A DNA stretch of 38,879 bases from Deltaproteobacteria bacterium (GTDB lineage Bacteria; Desulfobacterota; Desulfobacteria; Desulfobacterales; B30-G6), in NCBI GenBank assembly GCA_022340465.1, contig JAJDNW010000097.1:1-38879 (forward strand), read 5' to 3'. Under the pieces are notes generated by a model. The model saw nothing but the letters and a program-made list of their open reading frames with translations. It ran no database searches and was not told where the DNA came from. This document shows, in pieces, positions 31,121 to 38,879 of this stretch. Position 1 is the first letter of the stretch. The number at the start of each line of letters is the position of its first letter. Made by a program: the position numbers and the translations under genes.

Positions 31121-32515
31121 TCAGGCAATGATCGCCTTGGCCGGGATGAGTCCGGTGGCGCTGGCGGAAATGATATTGCCGGCCACACCGGGACCGTCCC
31201 CGGCCACGTACATCCCCTTGATCCCGGTTTCCAGATTGTTGGACGTTTCCACCTGGGTGGCAAAAAATTTGATCTCGGGCGCATAGAGCAATGTTTCGTC
31301 GTTCGACACACCGGGAACGACGCAGTTCAGCTTGTCCAGCCCTTCGATGATGTTGGTCAGAATCCGCTCCGGCAGGGCCATGGCGATGTCACCGCAAACC
31401 ACGTTGTTCAGCGTGGGTTCGATGTAACCCTTGTTGACCCTGTGCCAGGTGCTGCGCCTGCCGCGCTTCAGGTCACCGAAGCGTTGCAGAATCGGTTTTC
31501 CGCCGCCGATGAGCGTGGCCAGGCTCCCGATGGATTCACCGTAGGCCTGGTTGTCGGTGACCGGCTCCGTAAGGACCACCTTGGAAAGAAAGGCGAAATT
31601 GGTGTTGTTCGATTTGTTGCGAAGATAGGCGTGCCCGTTCACACAAACGAAACTGGCATAGTTTTCCAGGGAAACGAAACCGCCCAGATTGGTGCAGAAG
31701 GTACGGGTCTGGTCGTCATATTTGGTGGTCTGGATGAAAAAAGTCGGATCGTAGATCACCTCACACAAATCCTGCATGATGTCGTTGTGGACCTCGACCC
31801 GCACCCCCACCTCGATGCCCCGCTGTTCGACGCCCAGACCGTTTCGGGCGGCCAGGCTGCCGACCCAGTCGGCCCCCACCCTGCCCGGGGCCAGAATCAC
31901 GTTTTTGGCCCCATAGGAGCCCTTGCTGGTAACGACGCCGGCCACGCGCCCCTTTTTGACGATCACGTCCTTCACCTCCTCGGAGGTGTGGACCGTGACG
32001 CCCTTTGACCGGATGTGTTTGGCCAGTCCTTCGATGTGGCCGGGAAGGCAGTCGCTCCCCAGATGCTTCTGCTTGATGATCAAGAGGTCGATGCCGTACC
32101 GTTTGGCATTTTTACGGATGTTCTTTGCCGCTTCCATGTCGGTGGGATAGATCGGCCCGTCCATGCCGAACCGGTTGAAAATCGCCTCCGTCTCGTCGAT
32201 CAGTGCCTCGGCTTGGCGCTGCGGCATGAACTGGGTCAGATCGGTCTTGCCCAATTTGTGAATGTAGTTCAGCTTGCCGTCCGAAAACAGCCCGGCCCCG
32301 CCGATGCCGCAGAGGATGTTGCAGGGGCTGCATTTGACGCACGACTGGTCGTCCTTTATGGGGCACACCCGCCGTGTGGCGCCTTTGCCCTTCTCGACGA
32401 GCAGCACGCTGAGGTCGGACTGCTCGCTCAGGTAGTAGGCTGCAAAAAGGCCGGCAGGCCCTCCGCCCACGATGATGACGTCATAGGTTTTTTGGGGGGA
32501 TTTTTTTCCGGCCAT
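31121..32515 (-). CDS. FAD-dependent dehydrogenase (COG2509-like)
   Basis: A 464-residue flavoprotein. The Rossmann FAD site is VIIVGGGPAGLFAA (about residues 13-26). A cysteine-rich stretch, CVKCSPCNILCG (about 59-70), is characteristic of this COG2509-like group and may bind an Fe-S cluster. The C-terminus carries the second FAD motif, GMYVAGDGPGVAGNI. Members are uncharacterised and often annotated as NAD(P)/FAD-dependent oxidoreductases. The gene stands alone between convergent ulaG-like and minus-strand lipoprotein genes. Confidence 0.9.
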   Translation of the reverse strand: MAGKKSPQKTYDVIIVGGGPAGLFAAYYLSEQSDLSVLLVEKGKGATRRVCPIKDDQSCVKCSPCNILCGIGGAGLFSDGKLNYIHKLGKTDLTQFMPQRQAEALIDETEAIFNRFGMDGPIYPTDMEAAKNIRKNAKRYGIDLLIIKQKHLGSDCLPGHIEGLAKHIRSKGVTVHTSEEVKDVIVKKGRVAGVVTSKGSYGAKNVILAPGRVGADWVGSLAARNGLGVEQRGIEVGVRVEVHNDIMQDLCEVIYDPTFFIQTTKYDDQTRTFCTNLGGFVSLENYASFVCVNGHAYLRNKSNNTNFAFLSKVVLTEPVTDNQAYGESIGSLATLIGGGKPILQRFGDLKRGRRSTWHRVNKGYIEPTLNNVVCGDIAMALPERILTNIIEGLDKLNCVVPGVSNDETLLYAPEIKFFATQVETSNNLETGIKGMYVAGDGPGVAGNIISASATGLIPAKAIIA

Positions 32516-32589
32516 TTTTTTACCCCTACTGCATCAGAAGCACACAATCACATGAAACGCCCGGTTCGGTAAAAAAGCGTTTCACTTCT

Positions 32590-33294
32590 TTATGGTTGAG
32601 ATGCATCAAAATTTTCCATCAGCGAACTTGCAAACTTGATGGTCACTTCTCTTGAGCTGGGGGTGAATGTGTATCCGTCCTTTTCCGGCTTCACCGTGTA
32701 CGTCCCGTTGGGAACATCCGAGAAGGAATATGCTCCCAAAGAATCGGTTACACACGACCGGCCCCCGGGAATTAGAATGACGTCCACCCCTTGGAAAGAG
32801 CCATTGTCTTTGAGTATGACGCCCTCGATATGATAGTGCATCTCGCTGAATTCGGGAATTAAATCGATACGGTAATCTTGTTGACCTGACTGCCCGAAAT
32901 TCTCCGACGCCCAAAAATCCTCGTCTTGGTCGTTGGCGACTTTGTGCAGGACGAAATAGAAGGTGCCGTCTCCTTCGGGGACTTCGATGACGGTATCGAA
33001 GGCCCATGTATTGTCCGACGTCCAGAAGCCTTCTGAGATGTCATGTTCTCTGGTCACGCTGACGGTCCTGGTCGTATCGTTCGTCACGGCCTCGATGCGG
33101 TAATAGCGTTGATCGTCGTCATACACCCGGTCCAGATAGTGGGCCGACACATGGATATCCACCGAAACGTTGGGGACGTCGGCACCCCCGCCGCCCCCGC
33201 CCGAGCATCCTGCGAAAACCAGGAGGAAAACGGCCAGTAACGGGTTGAAAAAGCGTCCGCAACCCATCTGCCCCGCAGGTAACTCTATTGCCAT
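32590..33294 (-). CDS. Lipoprotein with carboxypeptidase-regulatory-like domain
   Basis: A 234-residue secreted lipoprotein. The signal has a lipobox VFAGC (Cys30) followed by a Gly/Ser linker. Residues about 40-150 form a beta-rich region I do not recognise, and about 153-230 a carboxypeptidase-regulatory-like (CarboxypepD_reg/SdrD B) fold with IEGVILKDNGSFQGVDVILI and YSFSDVPNGTYTVKPEKDGY. It is probably an outer-membrane-associated protein of unknown role. The start at 33294 is supported by AAGGAT 7 bases before it. Confidence 0.72.
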   Translation of the reverse strand: MAIELPAGQMGCGRFFNPLLAVFLLVFAGCSGGGGGGADVPNVSVDIHVSAHYLDRVYDDDQRYYRIEAVTNDTTRTVSVTREHDISEGFWTSDNTWAFDTVIEVPEGDGTFYFVLHKVANDQDEDFWASENFGQSGQQDYRIDLIPEFSEMHYHIEGVILKDNGSFQGVDVILIPGGRSCVTDSLGAYSFSDVPNGTYTVKPEKDGYTFTPSSREVTIKFASSLMENFDASQP

Positions 33295-33643
33295 TAAACA
33301 TCCTTTTGCATCCGATCCGGTATCGTGCCGTGTTCCGGAAATGCGTTCCGCATGCTGCGTTTTTCCCGCAGTGTCAATGACGGGAGGCCGGGAAGCCCGA
33401 GCACCACCCCCGGAAAGTCCGGCGTGGTCCTTCCCAGGAAAGGTTTATTGGTTCAGCATACAGGATCGAGCGTCATTTTTAAACATATAATTTACATACA
33501 TTTCACGACAAACCGGGTGCGCTGGAGGAGCAATTCTGGTATGGTCCGTCTCAATTGTCCGAAAAGCGCCTGGTCGACATGGGCTGAAGCTTGTCACTGC
33601 CCATGAAATTGGATGCACGCTCACGAATCCCAAAGGAAGTCAA
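33295..33643. other. 349-base divergent intergenic region
   Basis: No gene is supported here. It holds an imperfect GC-rich hairpin at 33403-33428 (ACCAC...GTGGT around the palindrome CCGGAAAGTCCGG) and an AT-rich stretch with TATAAT at 33486-33491, a possible -10 for the MFS gene without a good -35. A short open frame at about 33490-33583 was not credible. Confidence 0.5.
33403..33428. repeat. Hairpin in the lipoprotein-MFS intergenic region
   Basis: ACCAC (33403-33407) and GTGGT (33424-33428) enclose the palindrome CCGGAAAGTCCGG (33410-33422). The stem is interrupted by a small internal loop. It could be a leader structure of the divergent lipoprotein gene. Confidence 0.35.
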
Positions 33644-34924
33644 ATGGAAAAAGGTTCGACTCTCCCGGTGGCAGGTTTCCCCGGGCTGCGGTGGCAGATG
33701 CCGGCGGTATTAATGCTCACGGTCCTGGTCTCATATCTCGACCGCATGAACATCACCTATGCCATCGCCAAAATAGGGGCCGAGTACGGCTGGACAACCA
33801 AGGAAATAGGCAGCTATGGCGGCCTCTTGATGAGCATCTTCTACGTGGGATACGGGCTGGCCAACATACTGCTGAGTCCTCTGGGCGCCAGGTTCGGCCC
33901 CCGGAAAAGCCTGATGGTCATCATCGTTCTGTTTTCCTTTTTCACGACGTTGAGCGCACCGGTCGCCATGATGTTCACCGCTTTCATCATCGTGCGCATC
34001 TTCCTCGGCTTTGCCGAAGGCATCCACTTTCCCATGAACAACATCGTCATCCGCAACTGGTTTCCGGCTCACGAGAGATCCCGGGCCAACGGCATCTGGT
34101 TGCTTGGGCTGTTTCTATCCATGGTGCTGGCGCCCTTTGTCGTTGTCCCCATCATCGAACACTGGGGATATCGCGTCATGTTCTACACGCTGGGCATTGC
34201 CGGCCTGCTGATTTCCATACCCGCCGTCATGGCTTTCATTCACGACACCCCTGAAGACCACCCCGGAATTTCCAAAAATGAACTGGCATATATCCAAGCG
34301 GGCATGGAAGATGAGGAACCGGCAACCACCACCGTCTGGGCCGGCTATCGGTCCTTTTTCGGCAAAAGCGCCTACTGGATGGCCATGCTGGCCGGAACGA
34401 CCAACAACATGGTGGCCTTTGGTCTGCTGAGCTGGCTGCCGACTTTCTTCACCGAGGGCAAGGGGCTGCCCTTTTCGAGCCTCACATGGGCCAGCTCCAT
34501 CCCATACTCCCTTTCGCTCGTCGGCATCATGCTCTGGTCCTATGTGGGGGACAAAACCAACAAGAGGGCCTACCTGGCCGGCATGGGATTCTTCGGTGCC
34601 GGCATTTGCGCCTACTTCGCCATTACGGCAAACAACATCTACCTCGCCGTAGCCATCTTTACGTTGACCATATTCATCCAGGTGACCTATGCCTGCAACG
34701 AATACGCCATCATCCAGCGCATCGTCCCCAGGCAGAACCTGGCAGCCGGCGTGGGATTTTACAACGGCATCTGCATGCTCCTGGGCGGCGCCATCGGACC
34801 GGTAATCGTCGGCCAGGTCCTGGCCGCAACGGGCAGCTACACCTCGGCGATATTGTCCATCTCATTTCTGTGCGTCCTGGGAGGCGTTTTTATGATAATA
34901 CTGGGAAAAATGATCGACTATTAA
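33644..34924 (+). CDS. MFS transporter (ACS/anion-cation symporter-like)
   Basis: A 426-residue major facilitator with 12 predicted helices. The first helix is followed by the typical SYLDRMNITYA motif, and loop 2-3 has LGARFGPRKSLM, the MFS signature of the ACS family (hexuronate, galactonate, phthalate and other organic anions). RIFLGFAEGIHFPMNN is the family's second conserved segment. It is probably an organic-anion/H+ symporter. AAAGGAAG lies just upstream of the ATG. An SDR gene follows 23 bases later, so the two may be co-transcribed and handle one substrate. Confidence 0.92.
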   Translation: MEKGSTLPVAGFPGLRWQMPAVLMLTVLVSYLDRMNITYAIAKIGAEYGWTTKEIGSYGGLLMSIFYVGYGLANILLSPLGARFGPRKSLMVIIVLFSFFTTLSAPVAMMFTAFIIVRIFLGFAEGIHFPMNNIVIRNWFPAHERSRANGIWLLGLFLSMVLAPFVVVPIIEHWGYRVMFYTLGIAGLLISIPAVMAFIHDTPEDHPGISKNELAYIQAGMEDEEPATTTVWAGYRSFFGKSAYWMAMLAGTTNNMVAFGLLSWLPTFFTEGKGLPFSSLTWASSIPYSLSLVGIMLWSYVGDKTNKRAYLAGMGFFGAGICAYFAITANNIYLAVAIFTLTIFIQVTYACNEYAIIQRIVPRQNLAAGVGFYNGICMLLGGAIGPVIVGQVLAATGSYTSAILSISFLCVLGGVFMIILGKMIDY

Positions 34925-34947
34925 CGAAACAACTCCGGGTGAATCGC

Positions 34948-35754
34948 ATGCCGAAAGTCGTATTGATCACAGGGGCATCTTCTGGGTTCGGCAGGTCCAC
35001 GGCCGAACACCTGTCTGAAAACGGCCTGTGCGTGTGGGGGACGAGCCGCAAAGCCGGTGCTCCCGCTGCTGTCGCCGGCTACACCATGGTCGGCATGGAC
35101 GTACGGGATGCCGTGTCCGTCAACAACGCCGTCGCAACCGTCGTCGAACGGGAGGGGCGTATCGATGTACTCGTCAACAACGCCGGAATCAGCCTGGTCA
35201 GCCCGCTCGAGGAAACCCCGCTCGAAACCGTTCACGCGGTCTTGGATGTCAATCTCTACGGCGTTCTCCGGGTATGCCAGGCGGCGGCACCGGTCATGCG
35301 GCAGAACGGCGGCGGGACTATCATTAACATCAGCTCTATCGGCGGTCTCATGGGCCTTCCGTTCAGGGGGGTCTATTCTGCCAGCAAGTTTGCCCTGGAG
35401 GGATTGACCGAGTCCCTCAGCATGGAATTGCAGGCGTTCGGCATTTCGGTGTGCATGATCGAACCCGGTGATTTCAAGACGAGCATCGATCAGAACAGGC
35501 TCGAGGTCGTCCTGGGGGAGGATTCGCCCTACGGCGGCATGAGCGCCGCGGTGGAGGAAATAGCGAATCTGCAGGTGAAAAAGGCCGCCGGTCCGGCATT
35601 GATGGGCCCGACCATCTACAAAATCATCCACAGCAGGAAACGCAGGCTGCGCTACAAAATCGGTTCACCCACCGAAAAGCTGTCCGTCCTGCTGAAAAAA
35701 GTGCTGCCCGGCCGCATGTTTGAAAAAATCATTCTCGGCTACTACAAATCCTGA
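34948..35754 (+). CDS. SDR-family oxidoreductase
   Basis: A 268-residue short-chain dehydrogenase with TGASSGFG (8-15), NNAG (77-80), Ser130 region, Tyr143 and Lys147 (YSASK). The C-terminus beyond about 220 is basic and hydrophobic (RKRRLRYKIG, then LKKVLPGRMFEKIILGYY), suggesting membrane association as in retinol/steroid-dehydrogenase-like SDRs. The start at 34948 gives the canonical MPKVVLITG opening; the frame is open for another 154 codons upstream, but that is shadow of the MFS gene. Its substrate is unknown. Confidence 0.9.
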   Translation: MPKVVLITGASSGFGRSTAEHLSENGLCVWGTSRKAGAPAAVAGYTMVGMDVRDAVSVNNAVATVVEREGRIDVLVNNAGISLVSPLEETPLETVHAVLDVNLYGVLRVCQAAAPVMRQNGGGTIINISSIGGLMGLPFRGVYSASKFALEGLTESLSMELQAFGISVCMIEPGDFKTSIDQNRLEVVLGEDSPYGGMSAAVEEIANLQVKKAAGPALMGPTIYKIIHSRKRRLRYKIGSPTEKLSVLLKKVLPGRMFEKIILGYYKS

Positions 35755-35835
35755 CGGCGAAGCATTCGGCGGCTTTATCTTTTCCCGTCAACCGCGTGGG
35801 CGAGTTCATCCGGCTGTGGAGAGAAGGCAGGGCCG

Positions 35836-36663
35836 TCACTCCCGGTTTTCCACCCTGGCCCTTTTCGACAGGATGGCGGCCGGGTCGATCTCACCGAGGC
35901 GGTTGTAAACATAATCGGGCCGATACGGGAAACGGTCCATCTCTTCCCTGGAGGTCACCCCGGACAGAACCAGGCAGGTTGTCATGCCGGATTCCAGTCC
36001 GCCGACGATGTCCGTATCCATTCTGTCGCCGATCATGAAACAGTTGGCCGAATGAACCCCCAATTTCTTCCTTGCCCAGAAATACATGGCCGGGTTCGGC
36101 TTTCCCAGAAAATACGGGAAGACACCGGTAGCCTTTTCGATGGGCGCCACCAGCGCACCGCACGCCGGTATGGGTCCCCGCCGGTTGGGACCGGTGACAT
36201 CCTGATTGGTGGCGATGAACTTTGCGCCCTCCTGAATCAGCCAGGTCGCCTCGATAATTTTCTCATAATCATAGACATCCGTTTCAGCCAGGATGACATA
36301 ATCCGGCCTGTCGGCGGTGACGTCGATGTTCCTTTTTTCCAGTTCTTCCAAAATCCCGGGGCCGCCGATGACGTAGGCCGAACACCCCTCCGGCCGCTGC
36401 ATTTCGAGAAAGGTGGCGGTGGCCATTGCCGACGTGTAAAAACAGCCCTCGGGGACATCGATGCCCATGTCTGCAAGGCGCTCTTTCAGTGCCAGGGGCG
36501 TGTGAAACGAATTGTTGGTCAGAAAAATGAACTTGAAGTCCCCCTGCATCATTCTTCCGACAAACTCTCTGGCGCCGGGAATCAAGGCCGACCCCGTGTA
36601 CACGACGCCGTCCATGTCCAAAATAAACGATTTCTGGTAGCTCTGATTTTCCAAAGGTGTCAT
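35836..36663 (-). CDS. HAD-IIA hydrolase (NagD/phosphoglycolate-phosphatase-like)
   Basis: A 275-residue haloacid-dehalogenase-superfamily phosphatase. Motif I is FILDMDGVVYTG (Asp16, Asp18), motif II LTNNS, motif III lysine in GKPNPAMYF and motif IV GDRMDTDI. The type IIA cap lies between motifs II and III. It probably dephosphorylates a sugar phosphate or phosphoglycolate-like waste, and it follows phosphoglucomutase. The start at 36663 has AGAGGAA before it; a longer in-frame reading to 36888 overlaps pgm and lacks a site. Confidence 0.9.
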   Translation of the reverse strand: MTPLENQSYQKSFILDMDGVVYTGSALIPGAREFVGRMMQGDFKFIFLTNNSFHTPLALKERLADMGIDVPEGCFYTSAMATATFLEMQRPEGCSAYVIGGPGILEELEKRNIDVTADRPDYVILAETDVYDYEKIIEATWLIQEGAKFIATNQDVTGPNRRGPIPACGALVAPIEKATGVFPYFLGKPNPAMYFWARKKLGVHSANCFMIGDRMDTDIVGGLESGMTTCLVLSGVTSREEMDRFPYRPDYVYNRLGEIDPAAILSKRARVENRE

Positions 36664-36677
36664 GGTTCCTCTGTTCA

Positions 36678-36724
36678 CCCCATCCTCGCAGCGTCGAGGT
36701 CCACCCGACGTTGCTAGGCTGGGG
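36678..36724. repeat. Long intercistronic hairpin between pgm and HAD genes
   Basis: The arms 36678-36696 and 36706-36724 pair over 19 positions with three mismatches around a 9-base loop. It fills most of the 85-base gap. There is no U-run, so it is more likely a mobile-type palindrome or mRNA stability element than a terminator. Confidence 0.6.
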
Positions 36725-36748
36725 ATTAGATAGTTTGTGATTTCGACG

Positions 36749-38404
36749 CTATTTAAAGTCGGAACCTTGAAAAGCCCTGCCGACGATTTCCCGGGCTTCT
36801 TTCTGAATCTGCTCCAGGTGAGCGCGGCTTCTAAAGCTCTCTGCATAAATTTTATAAACATCCTCGGTACCCGATGGCCGGGCTGCAAACCACCCGTTCT
36901 CCGTAACGACTTTCAGTCCCCCCAAGGGGGCCTGATTTCCCGGGGCCCGTGTATGCTTGGCCAGGATGGGCTCTCCGGCCAGTTCTCCGGCTGTGATCAT
37001 TTCAGCGGAAAGCTTTTTCAATATGGCCTTTTGCTCGAAAGTTGCCGGGGCATCGATCCGCTCGTAGACCGAAACTCCGAATAGTGCTTCAAGTTCAGCG
37101 TAAAGTTCACCCGGATCTCTGCCGGTTTTGGCCATGATCTCAGCAGCCAGAAGACCCATGATAATTCCGTCTTTGTCCGTGGTCCATACGGAACCGTCTT
37201 GGCGCAGGAAAGCGGCTCCGGCACTTTCCTCGCCGCCAAATCCCAGTTCACCGTTCTGCAGCCCCCCCACGAACCATTTGAACCCCACGGGAACCTCGCA
37301 CAGTTTTCTTTGGAGGTGATCGGCCACCCGGTCGATGATCGACGTGGATACCAGGGTTTTCCCCACGGCAGCCGATCGCGGCCATTCGGGTCGATTTTGA
37401 AACAGATACCAGATTGCCACCGCCAGATAATGATTGGGATTGAGCAATCCGGCGCTTTTGGTAACGATTCCGTGCCGGTCCGCATCGGTATCGTTTCCGA
37501 AAGCGATATCAAAATTGTCTTTCAGGCTGATTAGCCTTTGCATGGCGTACGGCGATGAACAATCCATTCGGATCTTGCCGTCTTTGTCCAGGGTCATAAA
37601 TGCAAATGTAGGGTCAACAATTGGATTGACGATCTCGATGGAGAGTTTGTAGCGTTCGGCAATGGGCTCCCAGTAATCGACGGCGGCCCCGCCCAATGGG
37701 TCCACGGCGAGCTTGAGCCCGGAAGCCGCAATCCTTTTCATATCAACCACGCTGGACAGATCGTTCACGTAAGGCGTTATGTAATCGTATTCATGGATTG
37801 TATTGGACCTGAGTGCCTTTTCGAAAGGGATTCGGTTGACTCGATCCGTCCCCTTGTCCAGGATTTCATTGGCTCTGTCTGCAATGCGTCGCGTGATCTC
37901 ATCGCCCGCCGGCCCACCATGGGGTGGATTGTACTTAAATCCGCCATCTTCAGGGGGATTGTGAGAAGGGGTAATGACCACACCGTCGGCAGGGCTCTGC
38001 CCCTTTTTTCTATTGTGGCTCAAAATGGCGTGGGAAATGACCGGCGTGGGCGTGTAGCCCAAGTCCTTCTGAACCATCACGTTGTTACCTGCAGCTGCGA
38101 AGACCTCAAGGGCGCTGGATAGGGCCGGTTCGGACAGGGCATGGGTGTCCATGCCCACGAAAAGTGGTCCGTTGATGTTTTGGGATTCCCGATATTCACA
38201 AATGGCCTGACTGATCGCCAGAATATGATCCTCGTTGAAACTGTTCTTCAGGGACGACCCCCGGTGACCCGAAGTTCCGAAAACGACTCGCTGCCCAGGT
38301 TCAGAAACGTTCGGTCTGCGATTGTAGTAGGCTGATACAAGCCTGGGGATATTGGCCAGCATCGTTTTCGGTGCAATTTTCCCGGCTAACGCATGAACGG
38401 TCAT
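36749..38404 (-). CDS. pgm: Phosphoglucomutase (alpha-D-glucose phosphate-specific)
   Basis: A 551-residue alpha-phosphohexomutase of the bacterial Pgm type. It interconverts glucose 1- and 6-phosphate, linking glycogen or polysaccharide synthesis to glycolysis. Seen are TSGHRGSS (44-51), the phosphoserine loop TPSHNP (Ser147) and the Mg2+ loop DTDADRHG (305-312), followed by the sugar-binding GGEESAGA and the phosphate-binding [10 protein letters not shown] near the C-terminus. The length is normal. AAAGGGGAG lies before the ATG. HAD follows 85 bases downstream on the same strand. Confidence 0.96.
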   Translation of the reverse strand: MTVHALAGKIAPKTMLANIPRLVSAYYNRRPNVSEPGQRVVFGTSGHRGSSLKNSFNEDHILAISQAICEYRESQNINGPLFVGMDTHALSEPALSSALEVFAAAGNNVMVQKDLGYTPTPVISHAILSHNRKKGQSPADGVVITPSHNPPEDGGFKYNPPHGGPAGDEITRRIADRANEILDKGTDRVNRIPFEKALRSNTIHEYDYITPYVNDLSSVVDMKRIAASGLKLAVDPLGGAAVDYWEPIAERYKLSIEIVNPIVDPTFAFMTLDKDGKIRMDCSSPYAMQRLISLKDNFDIAFGNDTDADRHGIVTKSAGLLNPNHYLAVAIWYLFQNRPEWPRSAAVGKTLVSTSIIDRVADHLQRKLCEVPVGFKWFVGGLQNGELGFGGEESAGAAFLRQDGSVWTTDKDGIIMGLLAAEIMAKTGRDPGELYAELEALFGVSVYERIDAPATFEQKAILKKLSAEMITAGELAGEPILAKHTRAPGNQAPLGGLKVVTENGWFAARPSGTEDVYKIYAESFRSRAHLEQIQKEAREIVGRAFQGSDFK

Positions 38405-38576
38405 GACACACTTCTCCCCTTTTTACTGGTTATCAGTTTTCACAAAAAGCGACAGTACACTATTTGTAAGCACCGCTAAGTGCTTTCAGTCTAGTGATAA
38501 AACACCCTTGGTATTTAAAAGCAATATAATCATTAAGGGACAGGTTCTTTATATATTTTCCAGTTATCACCACTCC

Positions 38577-38594
38577 AAAAAAGCCTTTTGGCTT
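38577..38594 (-). terminator. Rho-independent terminator (minus strand)
   Basis: On the minus strand AAGCC-AAAA-GGCTT (38594-38581) is followed by four more T residues, giving a T-run of six. It lies about 140 bases after the stop of the transposase fragment and shields pgm from read-through. Confidence 0.65.
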
Positions 38595-38669
38595 CGATAG
38601 CCGTCCAAACCGATAAAACAACTGTCGGCAAGATAGTGATTGGTAACCGCTTCAAGGTGGGATTTTATC

Positions 38670-38700
38670 GTGCGGGCGCACGCCGGCCCTTTAAACCGGC
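38670..38700. repeat. Two adjoining REP-like palindromes
   Basis: GTGCG-GG-CGCAC (38670-38681) and GCCGG-N9-CCGGC (38682-38700) stand directly side by side, 32 bases beyond the stop of the transposase fragment. Paired short palindromes next to a RAYT gene are the hallmark of REP elements mobilised by that transposase. Confidence 0.5.
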
Positions 38701-38731
38701 TGAAAACACTGTAATAGCGGAGGTTGTCTGA

Positions 38732-38878
38732 TCAGATCAATTCCGAAAGCCGTTTCAGGGAGTAGATCCCCGAAAGACCCTGGATCGGTTTGGGTACTTT
38801 CTCGTTTTTCGACTGAAAATGATGCTTGAACTGCTGGTAGTGTCTGGTTACGAACTCCCTGGATCCGATGATGCCCGA
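38732..38878 (-). mobile_element. C-terminal fragment of RAYT/IS200-like transposase (runs off the window)
   Basis: A minus-strand frame of 48 codons ends at 38732: SGIIGSREFVTRHYQQFK, then SKNEKVPKPIQGLSGIYSLK and RLSELI. The GSREFV...YQQFK...PKPI.GL.GIYSLKRL pattern is the C-terminus of REP-associated tyrosine transposases (Y1 HUH family). The catalytic HUH and Tyr would lie beyond the window edge, so intactness cannot be judged. Confidence 0.68.
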
Positions 38879-38879
38879 G

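Larger units (their letters stand above)
38405..38731. other. 327-base non-coding region with REP-like palindromes
   Basis: No convincing gene. It holds the upstream region of pgm, a terminator at 38577-38594, two adjoining palindromes at 38670-38700, and a GGGACAGGTTC motif at 38537-38547 of the kind often found at ends of RAYT-linked repeats (last point from memory, not verified). Confidence 0.5.

Noticed and set aside
33325-33606. Plus-strand open frames in the lipoprotein-MFS gap
   Set aside because: No ribosome site, compositionally unlike neighbours, no recognisable motif.
34486-34947. 154-codon upstream extension of the second SDR
   Set aside because: It is the out-of-frame shadow of the MFS gene; SDR similarity starts exactly at MPKVVLITG (34948).
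36664-36888. 75-codon upstream extension of the HAD phosphatase
   Set aside because: It runs through the intercistronic hairpin and into pgm; the AGAGGAA site supports 36663.

Overview
The window looks like a chromosomal stretch of an anaerobic, GC-rich Gram-negative bacterium, most likely a sulfate-reducing or related Desulfobacterota (Desulfobacterales-like). This is inferred from gene style only: acyl-CoA carboxylase, AtuA and acyl-CoA dehydrogenase genes, a beta-keto acid cleavage enzyme, TRAP transport, sigma54 control and many palindromic intergenic repeats. There are no rRNA or tRNA genes, no phage and no CRISPR array. The only mobile-element trace is the C-terminus of a RAYT-type transposase at the right edge.

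Layout. 1-3767: a moxR / DUF58 / membrane-DUF4129 set on the + strand. 3911-4039: the first 43 codons of a nitroreductase, cut off exactly where the 3' end of a convergent sigma54 activator gene begins (4036-5571, -). 5572-5938: a regulatory region with three TACC-N6-GGTA dyads and a good -24/-12 sigma54 promoter. 5939-15853 (+): a catabolic gene set with two different carboxyltransferase subunits, a small biotin carrier, a biotin carboxylase, an enoyl-CoA hydratase, an AtuA-family protein, a MaoC remnant, a TIGR03084/DinB-like protein and an acyl-CoA dehydrogenase. It resembles a leucine/terpenoid (Liu/Atu) carboxylation pathway.

15858-27077 (-): a second catabolic block. In transcription order it has a TetR regulator, an SDR, a transporter remnant, a GSAM-like class III aminotransferase, a beta-keto acid cleavage enzyme (BKACE/DUF849), a TRAP transporter (P, Q, M), an epimerase-like VOC protein, a second class III aminotransferase, an FMN oxidoreductase (nitronate monooxygenase/FabK type) and a GntR/FCD regulator. 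Transaminase next to BKACE suggests import of an amino acid, transamination to a beta-keto acid and thiolysis-like cleavage to acetoacetate plus an acyl-CoA. That acyl-CoA could feed the dehydrogenase/carboxylase block. The link between the two blocks is inference.

27316-38404 is mostly housekeeping or unlinked: a flavodoxin-like Fe-S/FMN protein, an SppA-type lipoprotein peptidase, an unknown TPR/coiled-coil membrane protein, a UlaG-like metallohydrolase, an FAD-dependent dehydrogenase, a carboxypeptidase-regulatory-like lipoprotein, an MFS transporter, an SDR, a HAD-IIA phosphatase and phosphoglucomutase. 38405-38879 holds REP-like palindromes, a terminator and the transposase fragment.

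The most interesting candidates are the dual carboxyltransferase, whose two subunits seem to have diverged at complementary half-sites; the sigma54/UAS control of this gene set; and the TRAP-aminotransferase-BKACE module.
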